From: an uncultured Candidatus Saccharibacteria bacterium
GTDB taxonomy: Bacteria; Patescibacteriota; Saccharimonadia; Saccharimonadales; Saccharimonadaceae
Direction of reading: 5' to 3'
DNA: 12,516 nt
NCBI GenBank assembly: GCA_938036625.1
Contig: CALHQH010000026.1
Coordinates: forward strand, 1-12,516
The notes under the pieces were generated by a model. The model ran no database searches, was not told the origin of the DNA, and saw only the letters and a program-made list of their open reading frames with translations. Shown one piece after another: positions 6,549 to 12,516 of this stretch; position 1 is the stretch's first letter; every line of letters begins with the position of its first letter. The translations under genes were made by a program, and so were the position numbers.

Positions 6549-8147
6549 GTGAGTAAAATTGCAAATTATTTACGCAGTCATATTGCCGGGTCTGTTTCGA
6601 CTCGGGCTGATTGGCGTGCGTCAGTCAGTGCAGATGCCGGTATTCTAGCTGCAACACCAGAGCTCGTGGTAGCGCCGCACCTTGTGAGTGATATTCGCAA
6701 GATCACCCGTTTTGCCTGGCAAATGGCTGAGAAGGGCCACACGATACCAGTCGTCACACGCGGCGCTGGCTGTGGTGCACTGGGTGGTGCTGTGGGGCAG
6801 GGGATACTGCTCGATACGACAGCGCTCGACACGATCTTTGAATATGATGGCAAATCGCAGCGGGTTCGCGTCCAGCCAGGTGTACCAGCACGCAGTGTAG
6901 CGGCAGCACTGAGCATGCATGGTGCTGGTGTTGGGCCACTGACTGGCCAGCGAGGTACAGTTGGTGGAGTTATTGCAGCTGGTGCACGCGGGACGCTCCT
7001 CAGCCGAGCGACCGATCCAGCCGAAGCGATTGATCAGATCGAGGTTGTACTCGCCAACGGTGACGTTATGCAGACAGAGCGTCTCTCGCGGCGTGAGCTC
7101 AGCCGGCGCAAGGGTTTGCCTGGGTTTGAAGGGGATATTTATCGTGGTGTCGATGCGATTATTACTGATAATGCAGCGCTGATCGAGCAGATTAACCCCA
7201 ATGATACGTCTGGTTATAGTGGTATTGCGCGGGTTAAGCAACCGGACGGGACGTTTGACCTTGGGCCGCTCTTTGTGGGGAGCGAGGGAACGCTAGGGCT
7301 CATTGACGAGCTTATTCTCAAGACAGAATTCTTTAGCTTTCGCAAGACAATGGCAGCTCTGGTATTTCGGAATAGTAGCGAGGCTCAGGCGGCGATTGAT
7401 GACATTGATGCACTCCAGCCGGCGCAGCTTAGCTATCTCGACGCAGCGATTTTTGAGCAGCTCCGCCGCGATGGCAAGAAGTATGCTTTTTATGAGGCAG
7501 CTGCCCAGCAGTTTACGCCGCAGGCAGTTTTGCTCGTGACGCTCGATGACTTTAACGCCAGGGTACGTGCTCGCAAACAGGCCAAGCTTGAGCAGCTGCA
7601 ATCTGTGGGTGAGACGGTCGTCACTATCGCTGAAGATGACGGTGATGAAGATGTAGCGGCAGGGTTTGCTGCGCTCGATCAGTATCGCTGGCCCGATGCC
7701 GCGCATATTGGGGCACCGCGCTTGTTTGAGGGGTTTTATGTGCCGCCGCAGCGCTTCGAAGAATTTGCTCGGGCGCTCATGCCGCTTGCTCGGGCGTTGC
7801 AGTTGCCGCTACCTCTTGCTGGCTATCCTAGCTTGAATCTCTACGGCGTCTATCCGCGCCTCTCGCTCCGCAAAGTGAGTGATAAGCAAAAGATCTTTAA
7901 GCTCTACGACGAGCTCACTAAGCTGCTTGCGCTATATGATGGCCATTTGGTGATGAGCGGTGGTGAGGGTCGGCTCAAAACTCGTTTTGTGCGCGCCACG
8001 CAAAACCCAGACCTTACAGCTCTCTACCAGCAAATCAAACAGCTCTTCGACCCTCACGGCATTCTTAATCCTGGGACAAAAACCACCCTGCAAGCCCGCA
8101 CCATCACTGCAATGCTGCGCAATGAATATACAGTGGATTGGCGATAA
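6549..8147 (+). CDS. FAD-linked oxidase, GlcD/lactate dehydrogenase type
   Basis: A 532-residue flavoprotein of the VAO/PCMH (GlcD-like) family, which oxidises 2-hydroxyacids or similar substrates with FAD. The FAD-binding PCMH domain covers about 35-260: the PP-loop region VTRGAGCGALGG is at about 69-80, GQRGTVGGVIAAGARG at about 133-148, and FVGSEGTLGLIDELIL near 242-257. The C-terminal FAD-oxidase domain ends with the family signature FDPHGILNPGTK. No 4Fe-4S cysteine motif is attached, so it differs from GlcD-GlcF fusions and its electron acceptor is unknown. It starts at GTG 6549; the only ribosome signal is a weak GGGGG a few bases upstream. It is transcribed away from recG. The substrate cannot be assigned from sequence. 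Confidence 0.88.
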   Translation: MSKIANYLRSHIAGSVSTRADWRASVSADAGILAATPELVVAPHLVSDIRKITRFAWQMAEKGHTIPVVTRGAGCGALGGAVGQGILLDTTALDTIFEYDGKSQRVRVQPGVPARSVAAALSMHGAGVGPLTGQRGTVGGVIAAGARGTLLSRATDPAEAIDQIEVVLANGDVMQTERLSRRELSRRKGLPGFEGDIYRGVDAIITDNAALIEQINPNDTSGYSGIARVKQPDGTFDLGPLFVGSEGTLGLIDELILKTEFFSFRKTMAALVFRNSSEAQAAIDDIDALQPAQLSYLDAAIFEQLRRDGKKYAFYEAAAQQFTPQAVLLVTLDDFNARVRARKQAKLEQLQSVGETVVTIAEDDGDEDVAAGFAALDQYRWPDAAHIGAPRLFEGFYVPPQRFEEFARALMPLARALQLPLPLAGYPSLNLYGVYPRLSLRKVSDKQKIFKLYDELTKLLALYDGHLVMSGGEGRLKTRFVRATQNPDLTALYQQIKQLFDPHGILNPGTKTTLQARTITAMLRNEYTVDWR

Positions 8148-8421
8148 AACTTTGTGGAGGGAAGCATGATTGCTATTTGTCGCAATTGATTTCTTTGCCA
8201 CACCTCAATAAAATAGAGAAAGAAAGAGGCTAATGAATATGAGTGTCGATCAACGAATAGTATACTTGTCTCACCATTCTAAGTAACCACATCAATCAGT
8301 TTTTCTAGTGTGTGGTATCGATTTGCTTAGGACTGTTCCCTGATGGGGGATATATACAGCCAGGTGATGGTACGTTTGAAACCAGGGTCGGCTACGCCAT
8401 CCAATCTCCAGATATATGACA
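8148..8421. other. AT-rich convergent intergenic region
   Basis: It lies between the FAD oxidase and a minus-strand hypothetical gene. It contains one copy of a 38-bp direct repeat (8336-8373) and only very short open frames with no ribosome site. No terminator with a T-run was identified. Confidence 0.5.
8336..8373. repeat. 38-bp direct repeat, copy 1
   Basis: This stretch begins TTCCCTGATGGGGGATAT and matches 10516-10553 at 36 of 38 positions in the same orientation, differing only at the 19th and 36th bases. Here it lies outside any long open frame. The plus strand would read FPDGGYIQPGDGT, and the minus strand VPSPGCIYPPSGN. Confidence 0.85.
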
Positions 8422-9072
8422 TCAATCTATCACTGCTGATTCAACCACAAAACGGTGATGTCCGTTAACGAGGCGATCAAGCCTCCTCAGCAACCTATTC
8501 TTTGTATCAAGAACTTCAAATTGAAGAGATATTATTGCACGACGATACTCATCAATTTGACCCAATTCTTCTAGTTTGCTCCGATATTCCATAAGATAAC
8601 GAAGTAATCTATCGTAGTATTCAATTCGGCTTGCAAGTACAACCGCAGACTTTCGATTAGGGGCTTTTTTGCCATCGAGTCCGTCGGAGATATCAAAAGG
8701 AATCTTGACAACAATCGGTTTGTTTCCGTTTAGATTGCCTTGATTACCATTTGTGATAGTGGGCAGTTTTTCGCCAGCATAGAGATCTTCAGGAATAGAA
8801 AACTCGGACGATACTTTCGCGTTCTCTATCTTGGTTGTTATGCCATCTTGCTTCGTGTCTAAGGTAAGTGTTTGCTCTGCCATCTCTCTTCGTTCTTTCT
8901 GCACTGTATTGTCCGTGGAAGGGTGCATTTCTCCAACTAGGCAGTCCGCTTCACAGGCGATGGCGCCAAGACTGCGAACCGAAGCGAATGCTTGCTCACT
9001 CTGCTGAGGTCTCTCGGAAGCATCGTAAGAGATACTTTTACGTTGTTGCAGACTGTGTTCGCTATTCGACAT
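8422..9072 (-). CDS. Hypothetical protein with C-terminal coiled coil
   Basis: I do not recognise this 216-residue protein. The N-terminal 60 or so residues are polar and low in complexity, the middle (about 65-145) is Asn/Gly/Lys-rich with a short IVVKIPFDISDGL segment, and the C-terminal 65 residues look helical and charged (IEYYDRLLRYLMEYRSKLEELG, then FEVLDTKNRLLRRLDRL in pieces), suggesting a coiled coil. No signal peptide or membrane segment is seen. A good promoter (TTGTCA-18-TATAAT) lies just upstream and a weak GAGG about ten bases before the ATG, which supports it as real. Past its TGA, the same frame continues through a TAG into the repeat peptide VPSPGCIYPPSGN, so it may once have been longer or have acquired a premature stop. 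Confidence 0.6.
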   Translation of the reverse strand: MSNSEHSLQQRKSISYDASERPQQSEQAFASVRSLGAIACEADCLVGEMHPSTDNTVQKERREMAEQTLTLDTKQDGITTKIENAKVSSEFSIPEDLYAGEKLPTITNGNQGNLNGNKPIVVKIPFDISDGLDGKKAPNRKSAVVLASRIEYYDRLLRYLMEYRSKLEELGQIDEYRRAIISLQFEVLDTKNRLLRRLDRLVNGHHRFVVESAVID

Positions 9073-9083
9073 CCATGAAAACC

Positions 9084-9111
9084 TCGCTATAATTTTTACA
9101 AATTATAGCGA
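9084..9111. promoter_or_regulatory. Perfect 12-bp palindrome over the -10 of the hypothetical gene
   Basis: TCGCTATAATTT (9084-9095) and AAATTATAGCGA (9100-9111) are perfect complements around a 4-base loop. Each arm contains TATAAT, one for each strand. The minus-strand copy forms the -10 of the gene starting at 9072, so the palindrome covers the promoter and its transcribed leader. It is a candidate operator or leader hairpin. Confidence 0.65.
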
Positions 9112-9131
9112 AATCGCTCGTCATATGACAA
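9102..9131 (-). promoter_or_regulatory. Promoter of the coiled-coil hypothetical gene
   Basis: On the minus strand TTGTCA (9131-9126) is followed after 18 bases by TATAAT (9107-9102). The expected start is near 9095, about 23 bases before the ATG at 9072. The 10-bp palindrome GTCATATGAC (9120-9129) overlaps the -35. Confidence 0.7.
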
Positions 9132-9513
9132 GCATAACCATAATCATCCATGGTTAACTTGATATTCACGCGCTGGTCTTGCCGATGGAGTTATGTGGTA
9201 ATAGGATCTAAGGCAACTAAGATGATATCTGTTTGTTTTACAGAAAAAGTTTGTGGGTGTATCGTATCGTCCACGTTGTTCTGCATGTATCGAGTCTTGG
9301 CGTTGGTGCGTTTCACTCGATTTCGATCATCTATGATTCACTTAGATCCAAGAGTGTTCATATAGTTATCTTGGTCGGCCTTGTCGACATAGAAATACGA
9401 GACGAACACTGCTGTTGTCCAAAGTCAAGTGGCAATGAGGTTGGATACAACCTGTTGTCCTCCTTGAGTCTGTAGAGAAGACAGGAATTGTAGGCTGGGC
9501 ACGTAGACAATTT
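9132..9513. other. Intergenic stretch without a recognisable gene
   Basis: Short open frames occur on both strands, but none has a ribosome site, promoter or recognisable protein pattern. A small hairpin GGTTG-GATA-CAACC lies near 9439-9452. Composition changes to GC-rich at about 9517, where the gene remnant begins. It may be decayed sequence. Confidence 0.45.
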
Positions 9514-9795
9514 GTGTCATGCACCACGGGCGCCGCTCGGGCTGGCTCTCCCTGGCTACCCGGCCCGCCCCGCCAGCAGTGCGCGACCCAGTCCTGCTCT
9601 ACGCCGCTAGCCACGCGCTACGGTATACCGGCCAAGCAGACCAAAGCTGAGCTCATCGCCCCGACTAGCGGCGGTACACCACCATCCTTGTGGAACGACG
9701 AGGAAAGCGCATGGATACGCCAGCTCGATGAATTTAGAGAGGAAGAGCGCAGGCAGCGCGAGCAGTATGACAATCGATTTGAGTGCATTATTTAA
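9514..9795 (+). pseudogene. Broken copy of the inactive recombinase-fold gene (C-terminal part)
   Basis: Only the 3' part is recognisable. Bases 9673-9765 align without gaps to 694-786 of the first gene in the window at 73 of 93 bases and 22 of 31 residues by hand count, keeping GTPP, WNDEE, IRQLDE and RQREQ. The 50 or so residues upstream in the same open frame do not resemble the intact protein and read like out-of-frame, GC-rich DNA. There is no ribosome site, and no recombinase gene follows. The GC-rich patch sits in AT-rich surroundings. I read it as the remains of a related element. The segment ATRYGIPAKQTKAELIA could be a fused SAP-like helical piece, but this is weak. Confidence 0.7.
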
Positions 9796-9852
9796 ATTCA
9801 CTGCCGTGGAATGTGTGTAAATTGACCAATGTCAGTGAAACATAAGTCAATA

Positions 9853-9881
9853 TTGACGGCGACTCAATAATTCCCTATGAT
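9853..9881 (+). promoter_or_regulatory. Promoter of the membrane protein gene, leaderless
   Basis: TTGACG (9853-9858) and TATGAT (9876-9881) are separated by exactly 17 bases, each one mismatch from consensus. The expected start is at about 9888, which is the A of the ATG. No Shine-Dalgarno is present, so the message is predicted to be leaderless. Confidence 0.78.
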
Positions 9882-9887
9882 CAAATC

Positions 9888-10487
9888 ATGTATATATTTC
9901 GCCATAAATACCTGACTGTCATTATCCTATCCCTTGCATTAGCAATACTGTCGCTTGTCAGCAATATCTACTTCCCCCAAGAAATGGAAGGGCAGTTGCA
10001 GCTATACTCTTGTATCCGCAAGATATTTAGTAAGTTATTTAATGCAGGTGTTGTCTGGGCTGCGTTGCCATTCTTGGCAGGGTGGAGATCTCAAAGCTTG
10101 GTAAAAGCGGCGATCAGTGGCGCTGCTATTGCAGAACTCACATTGCTACTCCATTACGGTATCGGCTATCTTATTGGGGTGTATGGCTCTACGATATTTA
10201 TGGCGAATTCATTTTGGTTTATTGCTGCTCTTGTGCTATGTGCACCACTGGGGATATGTGGCTGGATTGCAGCTTTGCCAAAAAAGTCATCCCGTATATT
10301 CTGGTTTATCCTGCCAATAGGGGCAATTTTTGAGCCCTTTGTGACTCGAAAACTAATACCATACTCGATAGTTCGGCCATGGCCTGAAGTATATTCAGAT
10401 TACATTAGCGGTGTGGTGCTGTTGCTTGTTGGTGTTGTTGGTATAATTCTTGTGAGATCAAATCAGGAAAGTAATGATCAAAGATAA
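9888..10487 (+). CDS. Six-helix integral membrane protein of unknown function
   Basis: A 199-residue hydrophobic protein with about six predicted membrane segments near residues 8-28, 50-67, 74-98, 105-128, 136-153 and 168-190. A charged loop RSNQESNDQR ends the protein. The short loop ALPKKSSR and the segments between helices give an inside-positive pattern. I cannot name it with confidence; the arrangement is reminiscent of small multi-helix DUF families in actinobacteria such as DUF6518, but that is only an impression. It has its own leaderless promoter and faces a minus-strand gene, with 12 bases between the two stop codons. It lies between the two copies of the 38-bp repeat, so it may be cargo of a lost element. 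Confidence 0.72.
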   Translation: MYIFRHKYLTVIILSLALAILSLVSNIYFPQEMEGQLQLYSCIRKIFSKLFNAGVVWAALPFLAGWRSQSLVKAAISGAAIAELTLLLHYGIGYLIGVYGSTIFMANSFWFIAALVLCAPLGICGWIAALPKKSSRIFWFILPIGAIFEPFVTRKLIPYSIVRPWPEVYSDYISGVVLLLVGVVGIILVRSNQESNDQR

Positions 10488-10499
10488 GGGCTAGAGTAT

Positions 10500-10814
10500 T
10501 TATGGCTGTTTTACATTCCCTGATGGGGGATATCTACAGCCAGGTGATGGCACAGTTGGGTCAACAAAAACGCAGTAGGCGCTCACAACCCTCTTTTTAG
10601 GTTGAATAGCTTTCCTAAATTCCCCATAAAATAACGAGAGTCTATCTACTGTCGTGCGACCAAAAACTTTATCTATTGCGAGACGCCCAATGCTTTTGGG
10701 TGTTGACTGGGCGTCCGGCTGAGCTTCTATGTCGCTTTTTTCGGAAGTATTCCAAGGCAGTAGATCATTTTCGGGCTGCTTTGGTACATCCTGGGGGGGT
10801 AGAGCTTCACACAT
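10500..10814 (-). CDS. Small hypothetical protein carrying the repeat at its C-terminus
   Basis: A 104-residue protein I do not recognise. The first 40 residues are Pro/Glu/Gln-rich and probably disordered, residues 41-75 may be helical (RLAIDKVFGRTTVDRLSLFY in part), and the last 22 contain VPSPGCRYPPSGN, encoded by copy 2 of the 38-bp repeat. No Shine-Dalgarno is seen. TAAATA lies five bases before the ATG, so a leaderless start is possible, but the matching -35 is poor. It ends 12 bases from the end of the membrane protein gene. The last residues before the repeat (RVVSAYCVFVD) faintly resemble the end of the coiled-coil protein at 8422-9072 (RFVVESAVID). It could also be a spurious frame. 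Confidence 0.45.
   Translation of the reverse strand: MCEALPPQDVPKQPENDLLPWNTSEKSDIEAQPDAQSTPKSIGRLAIDKVFGRTTVDRLSLFYGEFRKAIQPKKRVVSAYCVFVDPTVPSPGCRYPPSGNVKQP
10516..10553. repeat. 38-bp direct repeat, copy 2
   Basis: It matches 8336-8373 at 36 of 38 positions in the same orientation. It lies inside the 3' end of the small minus-strand gene. Outside the 38 bases the two copies diverge at once on the left and after a few bases on the right. Confidence 0.85.
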
Positions 10815-10951
10815 AGCTATATTTAATCACAGCTAACATAGTAACGCAATGCTGCAGTCGAAGGGATAGTTGTTGTGGATTGATGGCTTATCAAAATAGC
10901 CTATACACCCCTTCTGCGAATAGAATAACCTATCTATCAAAAAGCACTACT

Positions 10952-10968
10952 AGAGGTACTTAGCCTCT
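10952..10968. repeat. Small hairpin downstream of a hypothetical gene
   Basis: AGAGG (10952-10956) and CCTCT (10964-10968) are complementary around a 7-base loop, about 20 bases past the stop of the minus-strand gene ending at 10989. On the minus strand a TTTTT run follows only after eight further bases, so it is at best a weak terminator. The rest of 10815-10988 shows no gene. Confidence 0.3.
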
Positions 10969-10988
10969 CTTTAATAATAAATGCATTG

Positions 10989-11408
10989 TTATATTTCGGA
11001 CAACCGATACAAAAAAGCACCAGTCTTCTGATTTATACATACTACATCAAGGCTTCCAACACCTCCCCGAGAGCGTGTTATACAGCGGGCATCAGGCGCA
11101 ATAGCTTGAAGAAAAAGATCGCGAGCAGTTGGCTGCCCAAACGTTGGGAGATGAAGAAAGTTACCACCAACGGCATTGTCTACATCATAAGCACGCGTCA
11201 GACCAGCATGAGCAGACTGGTCTTCTGATGATTCCCAACGGCTACAGCCACGTGGGCAGTCTCGAAACACCCGTTCCGGCAAGGATATTGTTCCTTGGCC
11301 AGGTGTGGGGCGGATGCGCCCAATTACGGTCCCATCGGGGTCAGCATGAAGGCCTAAATAATGCATTGTATTGCCTGAGTCGTAGGTAATATCGACACGC
11401 TGCGTCAC
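10989..11408 (-). CDS. Hypothetical protein
   Basis: A 139-residue protein without a recognised family. It starts at GTG 11408 with AGGGGG 3-4 bases upstream, a slightly short spacing. The N-terminal half looks like a small beta-rich domain (VDITYDSGNTMHYLGL, then TVIGRIRPTPGQGTISLP) with a DCPRGC cysteine pair at about 50-55. The second half contains a further Cys pair near 115-131. No signal peptide or membrane segment is seen. It is divergent from the polyprenyl synthase, with overlapping -10 elements (minus-strand TATACT at 11449-11444) between them. A plus-strand frame over the same DNA has no ribosome site and is less credible. Confidence 0.5.
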   Translation of the reverse strand: MTQRVDITYDSGNTMHYLGLHADPDGTVIGRIRPTPGQGTISLPERVFRDCPRGCSRWESSEDQSAHAGLTRAYDVDNAVGGNFLHLPTFGQPTARDLFLQAIAPDARCITRSRGGVGSLDVVCINQKTGAFLYRLSEI

Positions 11409-11443
11409 GTACCCCCTACAACAGAACTTCTGATTAATTCTGT

Positions 11444-11451
11444 AGTATAAT
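11444..11451. promoter_or_regulatory. Overlapping divergent -10 elements before the polyprenyl synthase
   Basis: The plus strand has a perfect TATAAT at 11446-11451 and the minus strand a TATACT at 11449-11444. The plus-strand start is expected at about 11458-11459, directly on the ATG at 11459. The in-frame ATG at 11450 overlaps the -10 itself and cannot be the start of a message made here. No strong -35 is visible. Confidence 0.65.
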
Positions 11452-11458
11452 GAGTCTT

Positions 11459-12508
11459 ATGGAAGTCAACTCGCTGCTGCCGGCGACGAAACAGGCAGTT
11501 GATGCGTATATCGTGGATCGTATTCACGACCGGGTAGCGCAGGCTACAGTGGTACATCCGCGCTACGAGCGGTTGTGGCGGGAGATCGCGCGCATTTACC
11601 AAGCAGGCGGCAAACGCATGCGCCCATATTTGACAGTGGTGGGGTATGGTGAGTTGGATGAGGCAATCGTTCCGGTTGCGGCGGTGCAAGAATTATTGCA
11701 TGTGGCCATGTTGGTGCACGATGACATTCTTGACCAAGACGCGTTGCGGCATGGTCAAGCTACCGTCAACGGCGCGTACGAAACTGACTATGCATCGCTA
11801 TTGCCGGCGCAGCAGAGTACCCATTATGCCAATAGTGTGGCGCTACTTGCGGGTGATGCGCTGCTATCTGAAGCATATCGTTTGGTGCAGTCAACGCCGT
11901 TCTCATCACCAATAATTCGCCAGCTATCGGAGCGATTATCGCAGTCGGTGTTTGAGGTAATTGGCGGCGAACTGATTGACGTTGAAGCAGGTTTCATCAT
12001 GACTGAGCATTTTGATCCCATGACTATTTACCGCCACAAAACAGCTAGCTACAGCCTTGTGGGCCCGCTTGTATCTGGTGCATTGTGCGCAGAGGTTGAT
12101 GAAACGACGCGGGGAATTCTACAAGAATTTGGCACGCAATGCGGCATTGCTTTTCAACTGCAGGACGATTTGATTGGTATGTTTGGTGATGAAGCGACGA
12201 CGGGCAAACCAGCCGACACAGACCTGCGCGAAGGTAAGAGAACAGTGCTGATCGCCGAACATCAAACGATGATGAGTGACGAACAAGCGGCTCGCTTTGC
12301 TCAGTGGTTCGGCATGCGTGATGCGCCGGGACAAGTGCTTCGCCAATTAAAGGTGGATATTGAAGCATCCGGTGCACGCGAAAAAACTGAAGCCATCACC
12401 CAGCAGTATTTTGCTCAGGCGCGGGCTACACTCGCCAAACTAAAACATGGTTTTCGGCGCAACGAGTTAGAGCAATTTGTCGATCACCTGCAAGGAAGGC
12501 GTTACTGA
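11459..12508 (+). CDS. Polyprenyl diphosphate synthase (trans-isoprenyl family)
   Basis: A 349-residue member of the all-trans polyprenyl synthase family, which condenses isopentenyl diphosphate onto an allylic primer to make chains for quinones, carotenoids or lipid carriers. GGKRMRP at 50-56 is the IPP-binding segment, HDDILD at 87-92 the first aspartate-rich motif, KTAS at about 194, and QDDLIGMFGD at 235-244 the second motif, followed by TGKPADTDLREGKRT. The fifth residue before the first Asp is Ala83, as in longer-chain synthases such as IspB, not the aromatic residue usual in farnesyl synthases, so product length is uncertain. I chose ATG 11459 because the -10 TATAAT overlaps the earlier ATG at 11450; the message should be leaderless. 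The stop overlaps the next gene. Confidence 0.9.
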   Translation: MEVNSLLPATKQAVDAYIVDRIHDRVAQATVVHPRYERLWREIARIYQAGGKRMRPYLTVVGYGELDEAIVPVAAVQELLHVAMLVHDDILDQDALRHGQATVNGAYETDYASLLPAQQSTHYANSVALLAGDALLSEAYRLVQSTPFSSPIIRQLSERLSQSVFEVIGGELIDVEAGFIMTEHFDPMTIYRHKTASYSLVGPLVSGALCAEVDETTRGILQEFGTQCGIAFQLQDDLIGMFGDEATTGKPADTDLREGKRTVLIAEHQTMMSDEQAARFAQWFGMRDAPGQVLRQLKVDIEASGAREKTEAITQQYFAQARATLAKLKHGFRRNELEQFVDHLQGRRY

Positions 12509-12516
12509 TGGAACTA
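12508..12516 (+). CDS. Start of a coupled downstream gene, cut by the window edge
   Basis: An ATG at 12508 shares its A with the TGA of the polyprenyl synthase, and AAGGAAGG at 12492-12499 lies eight bases upstream. Only three codons (Met-Glu-Leu) are visible, so the product cannot be named; isoprenoid genes are often grouped. Confidence 0.5.

Noticed and set aside
8422..8424. TGA of the coiled-coil gene being read through or recoded
   Set aside because: A TAG follows in the same frame before the repeat peptide, and other genes here use TGA as a normal stop.
9150..9475. Small plus-strand open frames in the intergenic stretch
   Set aside because: No ribosome site, no promoter, and Cys/Ser/Val-rich products with no family resemblance.
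9560..9672. SAP-like domain in the upstream part of the gene remnant
   Set aside because: The resemblance rests on a dozen residues in a frame that otherwise looks non-coding, so it is mentioned only as a possibility.
8336..10553. The 38-bp repeats as target-site duplications of an insertion sequence
   Set aside because: They are far longer than normal duplications, and no transposase or terminal inverted repeats lie between them.
8336..10553. CRISPR array
   Set aside because: Only two repeat copies 2.2 kb apart, no regular spacers and no cas genes.
10986..11389. Plus-strand frames opposite the hypothetical gene at 10989-11408
   Set aside because: No ribosome site or promoter, while the minus-strand gene has a GTG with a nearby G-rich site and a divergent -10.

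Overview
The window looks like a piece of a small bacterial chromosome, most likely a Patescibacteria (CPR) genome and possibly Saccharibacteria. This is inferred from gene content and layout: recG beside a FAD-linked oxidase, rsmD coupled to a zinc phospholipase C-like protein, a stand-alone polyprenyl synthase, and several genes with promoters placed so close that their mRNAs would be leaderless. TGA ends the rsmD-coupled gene and the polyprenyl synthase, so the UGA-to-glycine code of Gracilibacteria/Absconditabacteria is unlikely. The assignment is an inference; no rRNA or phylogenetic marker is present to settle it.

Region 1 (1-2850) is a visibly GC-rich block of foreign character. A 285-base leader with small inverted repeats precedes a two-gene operon. 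The first gene encodes a protein with the fold of a serine-recombinase catalytic domain but without the catalytic serine and arginines. The second, overlapping it by 8 bases, encodes an apparently intact large serine recombinase. Both have strong AGGAGG ribosome sites. The recombinase frame runs into a tRNA-Leu(UAG) gene on the other strand and stops inside it, so this looks like one end of an element integrated at the 3' end of that tRNA and extending beyond the left edge.

Region 2 (2799-8147) is ordinary chromosome: tRNA-Leu with its own promoter, rsmD translationally coupled to the phospholipase C-like gene, recG, and a divergent GlcD-type FAD-linked oxidase sharing a compact symmetric promoter with recG.

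Region 3 (8148-11450) is an AT-rich accessory island of poorly recognised genes: a coiled-coil protein, a six-helix membrane protein with a clear leaderless promoter, and two small hypotheticals. Inside it is a GC-rich patch carrying a broken second copy of the C-terminal end of the dead-recombinase gene. A 38-bp direct repeat lies at 8336 and 10516, on either side of that remnant, which suggests an older insertion that has decayed.

Region 4 (11444-12516) returns to core genes: a polyprenyl diphosphate synthase with a -10 element immediately before its ATG, and the start of a coupled downstream gene.

The most interesting item is the inactive recombinase-fold protein paired with an active recombinase, together with its second decayed copy. 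Its conserved C-terminal tail hints at a partner or regulatory subunit of this recombinase family. All functional statements are from reading the sequence; no database search was run.
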